Notes under the pieces: generated by a model
The model's database searches: none
What the model saw: the letters and a program-made list of their open reading frames with translations, nothing else
What the model was told of the DNA's origin: nothing
From: Tretioscincus oriximinensis
Lineage: Eukaryota > Chordata > Lepidosauria > Squamata > Gymnophthalmidae
Assembly (NCBI GenBank): GCA_022410635.1
Contig: JAJVDF010000123.1
Coordinates: 806,043 to 870,042, forward strand
Length of the DNA stretch: 64,000 bases
Direction: 5' to 3'
Position numbers and translations under genes: made by a program
Shown here: positions 31,590-43,603 of the stretch, one piece after another
How the letters are laid out: the number at the start of each line of letters is the position of its first letter
Numbering within the stretch: position 1 is the stretch's first letter

Positions 31590-33676
31590 CAAAGCGTGAA
31601 ACCTTATAGGAGGAGAGGGATGTCCGTGCTGTTGGTTTTTCCATCCACTTCCCTCGTATTAAGCGATAAAAGTATTGAACTGCTTTCCCCTTGGGACAGG
31701 AGGGGAGCCCTAAGCAAGCATGTATTTGTATTATTGTATATGGACTCCTCAAACTCCATCGCCCGGCAGCAGCCAAGCACGTGCTTTGGTTTGGGAAGGT
31801 GTCTGGATTCAGCCCTAGGTCCATCCCAGGTGATTCAGAGGCTTTTTTTNTCTCTTTCCAGACAACTTTGTCCTCAAATCTTTAAATGACAAGCGCCACG
31901 ATGCTGTTTTATTCCTTGAAATATCGTGTGCTTTTTAAACTAAAATCAATGTTATTACTAACGTGCTTTNGAAGGGTTTGTTTGCTGCCCTGAGAATCCA
32001 TGTTGGGAATATCTTGTGTTTCTCATCAGTTTGTACACTAAGGCTGCATCCCCACAACACTTATTTATGGATATTCCACAGTAAAGCATTGTGAGGACAG
32101 ATTTATTCCAGAATATCCATACTTTTTTTTNGTGGGAATTCCAGTTATAGTGGGATAAATAAGTAACGTGGGAATGCAGCTTATGGCTTTACAGGTGTCT
32201 TTTTATCTGTTTTAGGCATGGNCAAGACTGCTTTTTCAATCTAGAGTTTTGCAGATTTCCAAGTCAGCTTGCATGATAGAAGATTTAAAGTAACTGGAAT
32301 GAATAAAAAAGTAGCTTGAATGATGATAGCTTGTTTTTAGTGAAAGAAAGCCTTGAATTTGATTTAACTGCTAATGATCATCCGTGCTGTTTTCTTGGTA
32401 CTGATATGGGACTGCATTATTCAAGATCTTTTCAGGTCTTGCTTCACAGTTCAAGCCAAGATTACTCTATTTTACTTGCAAGGGCCAGTCACGGTTAGCT
32501 AGGGTCCTGCAACATACTAGGCTTCCAGGTTACTTTCTGTGGAGAAAAATGCAGTATTCCAAAATTCAACTTTTTTTTTTCTGTGGCTGTGGTCACGAAA
32601 CCCTGGGTATCAGAATTGTGTTTGGTATCTACTGCCTGAGGAAACACATAACTGCTATCTTTATTATTGGGTAAGACTCAGTTACTAATCCAGATAGTTC
32701 CTGTAGCAAAATAATTTTCTTATTCTTTGCCTCTTGGCCACCTCAGCCAAGGAGATTGGGTTTCATTTTCCATTATCTTTAAAACACCTTTCTGTGACCA
32801 CTGGATGTATTTGTTTTCTTATCATCCTTTAGGCTTCACTAAAAAAAACCTGTTACCTTCCTTCTTATTACTGCATGAATAGATTTTCATGGAGTATTTA
32901 AATATTAATGCTTTGTAAATGGATTGCTCTTATGTTTGTTAAAATGTAAATCTACTTAAATTGCACTTTGCACCTACTTACCTGGAAGAATGAGCTCTTG
33001 AGTATACTTGTTATACATTTAAATAGATTTATTTAAGACTGCATTTTGAGAATACATACCTATAAAATGATCTGTGGTTAAAATAAAAATTGTGAAATAA
33101 CTCAGTCAATTAAACATTACAGTTCATTAGTCCTCTGTCCTGTGTCTCTCTCCCCCCCCCCCCAGCATAGTTGGTAAGGCAAGGTAAATTATTTAATCTT
33201 TTAATAAGAAAGCTTTTTGAACCTAGTCATCCTTGTTTCATCCCATTTGGGTTATCTGAAGTAGCTTTATGTTCATTCTCAAGAATTAGAAACTTTTTGT
33301 TGAGATAGATGCACTGCATAGGCTGTAATGAATTAAATGGACCAACAGTGAGACATAAGTGTGAAAGCATTTCATTTTTACTATCTTAATAAGCCTTTAT
33401 GTGTAAAGTAGCATTATCAATAAAGAAGAGAACATGACAGAAACAAATACAGTAATGCCTAAACTTTCTGACTGAAAATTGAAGAGTTCATAAAAATGTT
33501 CCATTTTGACATTAATTTGTCAAGTATAAAGATACACTGGAGATACAGATATGGAGTCAGTTGTCTCCTAGACAAATGGAGTCATTTGAGACAGTGGAAG
33601 ACATAGGATGCCATCAGGGAATGGGCACTCCATCACCATTCTTTGTGGATAAAAAAAGTCAAAGCAAGACATGCTA
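31590..33676. other. Intergenic sequence upstream of the TRAM-like gene
   Basis: Apart from a MITE at 32040-32192 and a run of 14 C at about 33150-33163, I recognise nothing. In particular I saw no exon of LACTB2, the gene upstream of TRAM1 in human. Confidence 0.5.
32040..32192. repeat. Palindromic MITE (GGCTGCATCC family), copy 1
   Basis: AAGGCTGCATCCCCACAACA and TTATTTAT at the left are mirrored by ATAAATAAGTAACGTGGGAATGCAGCTTA at the right. The same family lies at 55559-55705, with a fragment near 39010. Confidence 0.65.
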
Positions 33677-34494
33677 CAGCTGAAACCTCATTATAACGAA
33701 CTCCAAGAGATCAGAAAATGTGTATGTTATAATGAAGCCTAGTTATACTGAAACCAATGCAAAAATGACTTCAATAAGTTATCACAGTAACGCACTTGTA
33801 AACACCCAAAAACCATTGAAAAAAGTGATGTTAATGCATTTACTAACATCCTAAACCATTGCAAAAGCGACTTTAAGGGCCTGTCCGCACTGAGTCTTAT
33901 TCTGAGCTGTATCTTAGCACAGAACNTGACCATCAACACGCCAATGCAGACTATTGTGGGGGCCATACATTAGCATTCAGCTGTCAGGGTCATATTCTGA
34001 GATACACTCCAGAATGAGGGTCATTGGGGACAATCAAGATTCTTTCAGTCTTAACATGTAAACATCAAAAACCATTGCAAAAAATTACTAGCCTTCTTTT
34101 CTTGCAAATAGATTTCCCTTGCTACCTTCTATTTCGCCAGGATAAATTTCTTTACTTTTTACACAAGAACCAATCATTGTCCCAATCATCCATTGGATTC
34201 TTTGGATTTAATCCTGACATTCATTTGTGTTTTGAAAATCTTTGTTGTCTCTTTAAAAACCTTAGTCTGTACTGAACTTCATCTTGAACTTCAGTTTGTT
34301 ATAACAAGGTCTTGCAGAATAGGCAGAGGCACAGAAATCAGTTTATTATACTGAAGGTTTTNTAACAATGAGATTTGTTATAGCGGGGGCATATTTACAT
34401 TGCTCTCAATGGTATTCTGCTGGGCCTTTCTAATTTGTTTTTTACCATCAAGAATTTTGTTATAACAGTGTTCTTTATAATGAGGTTTCGCCTG
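33677..34494. mobile_element. Tigger/pogo-like non-autonomous DNA transposon, copy B
   Basis: The ends CAGCTGAAACCTCATTATAA and, in complement, CAGGCGAAACCTCATTATAA form near-perfect inverted repeats. Both flanks are TA (33675-33676 and 34495-34496), the target of this superfamily. The 818 bases carry no transposase. Confidence 0.82.
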
Positions 34495-35104
34495 TATCAG
34501 CTTTAAGCACATATTGTAAGTTGGTGCCAAACATATTTTGCACTAGGTTCCTTTGCTCTTTGCTCTTCATAAAACTTACTTGTCACTTTCCACTTCTAAC
34601 TCTATCAAGCAACTGCACTTGTGCTTTCAGTTCAACAGGACACTACAGTATAGACAGAGTACTTTTAGTAAGGATAGTCTTTATAGACTTATAGGAGGAA
34701 GTTGTTGCACTAAATACTGAAAGAGGTACTTGATTGCAAATAATTATATGTTAAGTTTCCCTGTTAAACACCAGTTTTCCTATTTCATAAATCTAAATTT
34801 TAAAATATCTGTTCTGTTTTTCACAGATACAAGAGAAAACCATACACATTAGTTGTCATGATGGGGTAAGTGCAATCAAGTTAATTGTTACTCCAGATAT
34901 AATACATCAAGGTTGGTATAAAAGATTAACAAGGTTTGGCAATAAAACTGAAGTATTTCACATCGGCAGATTGTGGTAATGGTGATCCAGGACTATTTTG
35001 GATCTTTGAAATAGGGATCAAGACAGTCAAACAAACCAAACGGGTCTCACCACAAACAAGAAAAACAGTACAATACCAGAATCACAAATATAAAAATTCT
35101 AGGG

Positions 35105-35268
35105 GATTAGCCCAAGCTCGCTGTTGAAAATGAGCTTGGGTTCCCCATACACAGGCCAGCCAATGTAGTTCTCACCGCCTCATCAGCTGCTACATTGGCA
35201 TCGGGGGGAGCAGATAAAGGTGGTGGGAACTGATCCTGGCAGAGGGTCCAACTGGCATGTGCCATCCC
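35105..35268. repeat. Unidentified insertion in the left arm of the palindromic element
   Basis: This block (AGGGGATTAGCCCAAGCTCG at the start, GCATGTGCCATCCC at the end) has no partner in the right arm, which reads continuously across the site. It is GC-richer than its host. The family is not recognised. Confidence 0.5.
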
Positions 35269-35417
35269 AATTTTAAATCAGTATACAACATATACAGATA
35301 CAGTCTAAAAGAGTAAAAAATCCATATAATGTAAAGTGTCCAGAAAGCTTGCAGCAGCAACAGATGGATAATATTGGTTTCAATATCTTCAAAAAGTTCT
35401 GCAACGAGCCAGACACA

Positions 35418-35451
35418 TTTCAACCAAAGGAGGGTACAANGTCTTCTTCAG
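35418..35451 (-). ncRNA. Hammerhead-ribozyme-like motif with intact CTGAAGA core
   Basis: On the minus strand CTGAAGA (35451-35445) is followed by about 23 bases and GAAA (35421-35418), then TGTGTCTGGC. The core matches CTGANGA, but the intervening stem is weak and contains an N. It is the reverse situation of the motif at 8019-8043. Confidence 0.4.
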
Positions 35452-36394
35452 TGGCTAAAGGTGCAGATCTACCTATGATGACAATAACAATAAATGTAAG
35501 TATACAATTCATATAAACTATACAAATACTTCATACAAAGTACAACTTACAGTTTTCTGTTCCACAGCAGAAATAAGTGAATCATCATCCAATATTGAAT
35601 ATCCAACCAACAAGGTAAATCTTTATATAAAAGTACAAAGCTGCTATATAGCTACAGTAGAGACCAAGATATGACACTAAAGTGAAAACAAACTCACCCT
35701 TGTATACAAAAATACATAATACAAACCAATAATACAAGTGAATGGTTCTCTACGTTTTGCAGAACTATTCATCTGTTGATGATACAAACTTTCTGGACAT
35801 TCAACACTATATGGACTTTTTTTACTCCTTTAGATAGTATCTGTATATGCTGTATACTGGTTTAAAATTGTGATTATATTTTTGTATTTGTACTTTTATT
35901 TGTGGGGAGACCTGTTTGGTTTGTTTGGCTGTCTTGATCGTTTCCAGGTTAGGATTTTTGTGTGTGTGAAACAGGGGAGACATAAAAGGCCTGGCTGGTT
36001 TCTTCAGTGCTGTGAATTCTGAGATGCTTCTTGGTTTTCTGAGGAACTTTGGCAACCAAACAGGGGTGGAAGATGGCTGAATTGCAAGTGTATGCTACTT
36101 ATTATAAGGGTGACCAAATATATATAAAGAACACATAATTGTGCTGAGAAGACTGAGGCAGGTTTGCAAGATGCTTGGATAATAAAATCAGTCATTCATA
36201 CTAACGTGAGTGGTTCCATTGACACAGTGTCTGTTTAGGTATCTAATGCATATTACAGGATCATTTCTAATTTTTAGGTCTGATGAGGTGGATAAAATGT
36301 ATTTGTTTTGCTGAAACATGCTTCCTTTATCCTTGCCTATCACAGTTTACAAGCCCTGTAGGAATGCTGAGAAATCCAAGGTGTAGAGAATGCT

Positions 36395-36545
36395 TTGGTA
36401 TGAGTCAAGCAGGATTCCTTTAAATGCGGTTTGCAGGGATGAAGTTTTGCTTGAGAATGCCCAGAAGCAATTGGTGGGGCATTATATAAGACAGGACGGA
36501 CTAGATGGATTGTGGCTTGATTCAACAGGACTTTTCTTTATGACT
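36395..36545 (+). repeat. CR1-type LINE 3' end
   Basis: TTTGCAGGGATGAAGTTTTG, CCCAGAAGCAATTGGTGGGG and GACTAGATGGATTGTGGCTT follow the family order. Confidence 0.62.
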
Positions 36546-36839
36546 AGAGATGATGTGTGAAGGAGGTGTGGTTTGATTGCATCTACAAAGTTTCCATTGA
36601 ATCCTTAGATAACTCCCATTACTGCTCAGTTTCAAGAGGAGGATTGCTTTCAACAGCAGGAATTTTGGGAAGAAAACAATTGCCTAGATCTATTCCAATA
36701 TTGAGTTCAGGCCTTTTTGGAACAGCCTGGAATCAGAAACATATTTTTAATCCAACTTGTCCTGACAAACTGGACTTTTATTCCTGGAATACCTTTTTCA
36801 GGGAATTAAATAGGTGGAGCCATTGGCTTCTTTGGCTTA

Positions 36840-36932
36840 AAATTGNCCAGGTGCAATTGGTGGGCCACTATGAAGTCAGAATGCTGACTAAATGGGCTGT
36901 GGCACTGAAGATGTTTTCTTATGTTCTTAAGA
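36840..36932 (+). repeat. CR1-type LINE 3' fragment
   Basis: CCAGGTGCAATTGGTGGGCC, then CTAAATGGGCTGTGGC and TTTTCTTATGTTCTTAA. Confidence 0.6.
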
Positions 36933-36939
36933 CTAAACC

Positions 36940-39035
36940 AGGAAAAAACTGTTAGAATTAGCTTTGGAGACTCTGAATGAAAAGAAACAGAAGGAGGAGT
37001 GCAAGTGTTAGTTCTCTTGGGGCAATCAGGAGCTTTGAGTCCTATTAATTCTAGTATCATTTTTGGATTACCATTGGAAAATGTCAGCAGAGGGCACTTC
37101 GTTACAGTAATTCTTCCTCTACTTTCAGGGATGGTCCTGTAAACTTCTCAACACTATTATTTCTTGAGATTTCAATTAAAAGCTGAAAATGTCCTGATTT
37201 TAGTATCTTGATGCATTGATAGTCTGGCTACAGTGTAGCAAACTTGAATCTGAACCTAACCAAGATGAGAACTTTATGGGTGATATTTACTTTGTGTATA
37301 ATNTATCAGTTAGGCTTTGAAGTTCCAGGGCAGTTCTACTTGGAATCTTCTTCCTCCCACAGCATGCAGGAGGCAGTTCTCAGTAAAGGTCCAGTGTATT
37401 GGCCAGTGCAGAGTCATCTGTCCCAAAACCTTTCTTTAGCATTCAGATTACATTCTGACATTTCTCTCAAAGTCTTGAAGCAGAGTTTCTATATTCGCTA
37501 ACTTTAGATATTTCTAATTAGCTGCCTCAAGACATCACAAAGTATGCAGAATACATGTACATGAAAGATAGCCAATAGCATCACAACTTTTTCAGCACAA
37601 GCACAAGAACAGGAAACTGCATAGCTGCGTTCATAGCTATGTACAATTGCAATATTAGGTGCAATATTTACCTTCAAGGTTGAAGTCCTGTTGTACTTAA
37701 GAAGTAAACTACCAAACTACATTAGGATGTACATACTGATCAACTATATAATGACATCGTATTGGAAAAAGGGAGGATTAAAGCCTATTCCTCCTCTGTA
37801 CCTTGCAAGTCATTTGATGATTTTCATCAGGTTCAAATCAATGAAAGATACAACAAAAGGCTAAATATAAAATAACAAGAGTTTTGAATGTGTTGTGGTA
37901 ACATTCGCAAAGAATTATTAGTGCCTGTTTTAACTGTGCATTTAATAAGAACTTCATTCTGGTTTATACTCTGTTGCCATACTGTGTGTTGCTAATCATC
38001 TTTCTGTGGTAATTAAAAAAAAACCAAAACCAACAGTATTAAATGTTAACTGTATGGATTTTTACTGTTACATTTTTGCATAGTAAGGTGCATTTTTGCT
38101 TTGTCTTTGTCCCTTATATTCATTTTTTTAATTGTGCTGTGGGCAAGTGGTTGCATGGATTCTAAATTGATAGGATAAGGAATCCCCAACTGGTGAGTCC
38201 CCAAGTCAATTGCTAATGATTATTGTGGTTTCCATTTTCAGTATTACCTGGTGTTAGTAACAAATGCTGACAGATGTTTTTGTCTCTAGTTTTTGTCTTT
38301 TTTCTAGGTTTCTGTTCCTATCAAATCTTTGCTAACTAGTGCTCTTTCCATGGATTTGTGGTATAANAACTTCATAATTTTTTTGAAACAGGCAATTGTG
38401 AGCTCTATGAAGGTGATAAATAATACAGTATTCCTAATGTTTTCATTATATATTTCGTAAATCAAGTACACTATAAAATGAAGGTTAGTAAGGTGATATT
38501 TAATTCTGATAAGACACAGAAAAACATGCCTGCTTATTATGGCTGCATTGCCTCGGAACAAGTACATAAGTAGTCTTGGCTTTCTTTCAGTTGTCGTCAC
38601 TAGAGGCCCAAGTAAATCCTGAGACAAGGAACTCCTATTGCTGTTTATATTTTATGTATTGCTGCTTATGTGGATAAGGAAAATTTCACCAGTGTTGTTC
38701 AAAATCAGATAACATTTTGGGGCTAGCCTTGTATCATTTCTGGAAGCTGTATTTGATTACAAAATGTGATCATCAGGAAAGGTCCTGAGCAGTGTCACAA
38801 ATGCCTTAGGCAGAACCTTCAGTTTGGTGGTTTCTTTGTTCTAGACTTGAGGTCTTCTGTTATTCATACATTATCTGCTTTTGTGACCTTTTGGCTCAGA
38901 TTAAACTCCATTTTACCAAGAAGAAATCAGAAGGAAAAAGAGGAGGAGTTGGCTACAGTACAAACCTTCCACTTTTCTCTTCAAAGCACATACCTTGGGG
39001 AGTAGGTAAAGCTGAGGCTGCATCCACATGCAACA
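36940..39035. other. Intergenic sequence, nothing recognised
   Basis: AT-rich DNA with no exon or clear repeat. A GGCTGCATCC MITE-like start lies at about 39015. Confidence 0.5.
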
Positions 39036-39039
39036 CAAC

Positions 39040-39465
39040 ATCTATCACACAACATTAGGACCAGGGGGCATTCCTTAAAACTGATGGGCAAAAGAGTGAG
39101 GACAGACAAGGGAAAGTATTTTTTTTCACTCAGGGGGTCATTGGCCTATGGAATTTGCTTCCAGAAGAGGTGATAGTAGCTAGCAGCCTGNATAGCTTTA
39201 AGACAGGATTAGACAAATTTATGGAAGCCAAGAGTATAAATAGCTNCTAAGATGGATGTCTTGATACTGCCTCTGAGGTGAAGCAACAGGCAGTATTCTT
39301 GAAATATCATTTGCAGGGCGTCGAGAACACTTGAATATTTTGCCTTCTTCTGTTTCAGACTTCCCAGGTGTAATTGGTGAGCCTCTGTGTGAGACAGAAT
39401 GCTGGACTAGGTGGGCTGTAGCCCGATTCAGCAGGGGTCCTCTTATGTTCTTGTGTTCTAAGCTA
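39040..39465 (+). mobile_element. CR1-type LINE 3' end
   Basis: ACATTAGGACCAGGGGGCAT, GGACAGACAAGGGAAAGTAT, GATTAGACAAATTTATGGAA, and the end CCTCTTATGTTCTTGTGTTC follow the family. Confidence 0.75.
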
Positions 39466-39767
39466 TTCTATCAGAAATATATCTGAATATAGAAGAGAAA
39501 TGAAGGTGTGTCTCTCATCCACTAAAATTGTAGGTTTCGTTTCTTGAAATGTATCTAATTAACATGCTTATATTCATGTAGCATAAGGAGTTCTTAAATT
39601 CAACCCCGCTTTTTTTATGAGTCACATTACAAGCTTTGATGAGCTATTGTTTCTTTGATGTGGAAGGGTCATATGTTTCCAAAAGGAAATCTTTTTTAAT
39701 TATCACACTGTCTGATGATCATGACAATATTCATGACTTTTTAATTTTCTGAAAAAATACCTACTTT

Positions 39768-39840
39768 ATTTTATTTATTCATGGATTTATATCCTGACCT
39801 TCCCCAAAGGTCCCAAGGTGGGTTACAGAAATTGCAGTGG
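39768..39840 (-). repeat. Short interspersed repeat tail
   Basis: TTTATTTATTCATGGATTTA followed by CCCCAAAGGTCCCAAGGTGGGTTACAG is the minus-strand SINE/L2 common tail. Confidence 0.5.
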
Positions 39841-40269
39841 CAATTGTACCTTTCATTCCAGCTGAATTCTTCAAAATCTAGAAGATTATGCTTTCAAGGT
39901 ACTATTTTCTATATGTCAGCAAATTTAGAAAATTTAAGAATGTCCACAATATCAGAAAAGGTCAGTTTATGTCCCAATCTCAAACTATTAAACAATTAAG
40001 CAAATCTAGAAGAACTAGAGATCAAATAGCTCTTAAAGCAATCTTACTAAAAATTAGAGGAACAGCAGGTCTTGAGCCTGTACCAGATAACCCTTTTTCA
40101 AAAGAGAGATGATTTTACTGGTATATCTCGTTGCATAGCACTGTGAATTGACTGCATTTGAACTGGGAGTTGCATGATATTGTGTGCATTGCTGTTCTGA
40201 TAATTTGGAACATTCTTGAAAGCCCTCTCCCCCTCCCCTTGTATTTTAGCAATGAGTGAAACATTTTAA

Positions 40270-40640
40270 CTTGTACAATTGGCAAAGTGCATATCACATT
40301 GTTGCCCATTTGCTCCCAAGCACAATTCAATGTTGGTACTGACATATAAACCTCTAAATAGTTTGGGCCTTGGTCAGCTGAAGGAATGTATTCTTCCACA
40401 TAGACATGCCTGTACATTAAGATATCAGGAAGAATGGTTCTTTCTGATATGCAGGGGGCAAGGGCATGCAGAAGCGCCTTCTCTGTGGTGGCCCCCACAT
40501 TCTGGAATAGGCTGCTCTGGAGGGTTTACACAGGTATCCACATTGCATAGTTTTCAGTGCCTGATTAAATCTCAACTTTTCATCCACTTTTGATTCTTAG
40601 CTCCCTGATGGTTGTGTCTTGCAAGGGAGGAATAGAGGAT
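40270..40640 (+). pseudogene. L2-like LINE ORF2 C-terminal remnant
   Basis: A frame reading LTYKPLNSLGLGQLKECILP, then a shifted frame around CCTTCTCTGTGGTGGCCCCC, matches the C-terminal YKALNGLGPxYLxD...RRAFSVAAPTLWN pattern of L2-type LINEs. Frames are broken. Confidence 0.55.
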
Positions 40641-41167
40641 TTTATTGTAAGTGTGTTTAATTCGTATACAATAATAATTTGGAGGGCAGAATATATATTT
40701 CTAAATAAAATTTCAAAATAAGAAGCAAGTGTAACATTTATTGTAGCAACTTCTGCTGCGTGCATGTTTAATTGAACAATTTATGACTTAATCATTATTC
40801 ACGTAGACAGGATTATCTTTGGACATTTGTCACTGTACAACTGTGTTTGAGATTAATATGTCAGAGAAATGTCAGAGAATTAGATGGAACTTTTTTTAAA
40901 CTAAGTTTCAAAGCACTAGGGGGTGCTAGGCTAACATAAACAGGGAAACTGAAAGGCACAGATATTTTATTCTTTGAACTATTCTTTCCTGCTTTTCTTT
41001 TCCTCCAGTTTTAATAGCTGATACACAAGGAAGTGAAGAGCGTGTCAGTAGAAGTTGACCTGCCATTTAATGACAGTTTATGGTGCAAGTATTTATACTT
41101 AGATGGCATAAGTGAAGATTTCAATTCCTGCCCAGTCCATTAGGAGGAATTCATTCATTATATATAA

Positions 41168-41528
41168 CAGCGTGGTCCAGCCCGCGGGCCACATGCGGTC
41201 TGCCAAGCCATTTTTGACTGCTTCACCATGCAAAGCCAGGCTAGTGTCTGAGAAAGGGTTAATGTGCTTATGTTACCAGTGCTCTGCCCACCCCTATGTA
41301 TATGATCGGGTCTGGCAATCAAATGATGTCACTTCTGGAATCTCCTTCTGGGAATGGTACCCAGAGTGAGGTCACATCCTGTCCTGCCCAGACGTGACAT
41401 CACTTCTTGTCCCGCCCCGGGTGTGACATCATTTCCTGTCCCACTCCAGGCATGACATCACTCCACCCCCCACATACCTATGCTAAGGTTTGATAGCCCC
41501 ACGGGTCTAAAAAGGTTGGACCACACTG
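41168..41528. mobile_element. hAT-type non-autonomous transposon
   Basis: The ends CAGCGTGGTCCAGCC and, in complement, CAGTGTGGTCCAACC form 15-bp inverted repeats with two mismatches. They are flanked by an exact 8-bp duplication, ATATATAA, at 41160-41167 and 41529-41536, the length expected for hAT. Internal repeats of the form TGTGACATCA(C/T)TTCCTGTCCC are visible at 41380-41460. No transposase. Confidence 0.82.
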
Positions 41529-41754
41529 ATATATAAGACTGAGNTTACTTGAATTAACATTATATTGAATTTCTACTCTAATAGATATAACAAAAGATCC
41601 ATAGAAGTAAATTCAGTTAAACATGTAGAATCACTGCAGATAATCTAGTGTTAACTTTTGCTTTAATAAAAAAAAATGTGTGCTGCAAGTTTCAACAGAT
41701 TAGGTGGACTATTTGATTTGGGAATTTCCCCCACATTTTCTTTAAAAAAGTCTA

Positions 41755-42260
41755 TTACACTAAAGGAGCTAGCAGCACTCTGAGACTAACTTGAGAAAAG
41801 TGGGAGAAAAGTGCTGAGGGACTAGTGTCAGGGTCAGGTATTTATAGGAAACTATATGGGAGAAGACAAAGCATATGCAACTGTAATAATTGCAGGTTAG
41901 AAAAACAGGTGAATAGCAGAAACTAATCCTCTCATGTGAAAAAGTCCCTGGGGCAACAAGAGGTAATGTCTGTTAGAGAATCAATTAAATACTTAACAGG
42001 TTTCATAAAAATGTATAGTTGGCCAGGAAACCATTATCTCTGTTAAGTCCTTGGTTGATGGCTTGGAACTTATGAATGTATTCAAGTTCTGCTGCTTCTC
42101 TTTCAAATCTTCCTTTGTAGTTTCTTTGTTCAAGGACTGCAATCTTGAGGTCTGAGAGAGAATGTCCTGGAAGGTTGAAATGTTCAGCAACTGGTTTCTG
42201 TGTGTTTCTATTTTGAATATCTGATTTGTGTTCATTTATTCTCTGGCGAAGGGATTGTCC
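41755..42260 (-). pseudogene. Second Penelope-like GIY-YIG remnant
   Basis: On the minus strand, broken frames give RINEHKSDI, KPVAEHFN, then a stretch ending NQGLNRDNGF, which follow the C-terminal GIY-YIG region of another Penelope lineage common in reptiles. At 41757-41790 the text ACTAAAGGAGCTAGCAGCAC is the usual tail. It is a different lineage from 7.2 kb. Confidence 0.6.
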
Positions 42261-42548
42261 TCTCTTACCCTAATTATTCTTTTTATATATATACTCNCTG
42301 TATAACTTCACTGGATAGTTCTGTATTTTTATTAATTTTACTGTACAAACCAAAGGTTTAATCTGAAAGGTGTGCAATCAGGGAAAATTTGGATAACACA
42401 CTGTTTGAATCATGTACTCTTTTGTTTAGCATAATTCTTTATTACCCTTTATTGAATGTCATTTTATGTTCTATTATAATAATGTGATAACTTTTATATT
42501 GTACTGGTATATTTAAGGTAATTTTGAAATAGGTTTAGAACAAGTTAC

Positions 42549-43279
42549 TGTGGCGACCTTTACTTCAGGCCCCACTATTAGATGACCCTCCTAGCTAGGG
42601 GTACCACAATATCCACCCTATTGCCCAAGCCAGCACCCACGAATGCTTGGAGCAACAGTAATATCCTCAGGCCTACACAAGGCCTCTGTGTTTACCTCAA
42701 TGATTGGGCTTTATTCCCAGCCCCCACCAGTGCTCATTTAGTGTTGTTACAGAAACAACAGAAAGAAAGAGATATTTGAATTGAAACAACAAGTTTATTG
42801 CTTACAAATAAGAAATAGAAAGAAGATAAGAATAATAAAGCTACGGCTTTTATAAAGTAAGCCTAACTCAAGCGCAAACTCCAAGCAAGAGCAACCTTTG
42901 TTTCCAGAACTTAAAGCGACAGGCACGATGTCTATTTATTTGTTTTAACCCCAAGTCAAGCCTCAACTTTGACTCTTTCAGGCCACCATACACTTCCACC
43001 CCCTCCCTCTGAGGCAAATCAGAAGCGGACCCCTCTGTCCACTTGCTACACCANAAGTCTTCCCCGACAGAAAGGCCTCTAGCCCTGGTCAGCTTCCCTT
43101 TTATCTGCTGACCAGCAGGCTATTCAAGGCCCCATTGGCTGGCTCCTCCAGCCATGCCCCCTCCTAAACAGGGATTCAGAAAGCCACGTCCCTGCCCAGG
43201 CCTGCTCTTCCCCCCTCCCTCTGGGATATCTGGTAAGTTTATAAAAGAAATAGAAACCTTTGAAATGGAGAACGCCACA
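42549..43279. mobile_element. Probable solo LTR
   Basis: The segment starts TGTGGCG and ends CGCCACA, a perfect 7-bp terminal inverted repeat with TG/CA, 731 bases apart. It is flanked by GTTAC and GTTAT, a 5-bp target duplication with one mismatch. No internal retroviral coding sequence is seen. AATAAA-type signals occur on both strands, so orientation is uncertain. Confidence 0.6.
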
Positions 43280-43554
43280 GTTATCTGTAGTTTTTTTTTT
43301 CTGTTAAAATTAATGGAGTAGCTGTGAAGTCCATTTTAAGGAAGGTTTGGAGATAAATAAAAGGACAACACTATATGTCCCCTTAATTACCATGATCATT
43401 TAATTTGCTCTTTTCATTCCTGCTGTCAATTTGATACCAGGATTTAATACATCCTACATTCATGTACTGTTTATTGATCTTAGTTTATTTCATAAATTGG
43501 ATTTTGCTGCTGTAACTTGGTTATGAAATCTTTAGGTATAGATGCAAATTATTG

Positions 43555-43603
43555 GGCTCTGGCCCGATCCAGTATGGGTCTTCTTATGTTCTTATGTTCC
43601 TGT
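43555..43603 (+). repeat. CR1-type LINE 3' scrap
   Basis: CTCTGGCCCGATCCAGTATG followed by TCTTCTTATGTTCTTATGTTC is the last 45 bases of the family. Confidence 0.6.

Larger units (their letters stand above)
34995..35955 (-). mobile_element. Palindromic Penelope-like element piece with inverted arms
   Basis: The left arm (34995-35104 plus 35269-35410) is the inverted copy of about 35735-35955; for example GATCAAGACAGTCAAACAAA at the left mirrors TTTGTTTGGCTGTCTTGATC at the right. The region between holds a minus-strand hammerhead-like motif. Inverted pseudo-LTR arrangements are known for Penelope-like elements. A separate block interrupts the left arm at 35105-35268. No protein part is seen. 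Confidence 0.6.
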
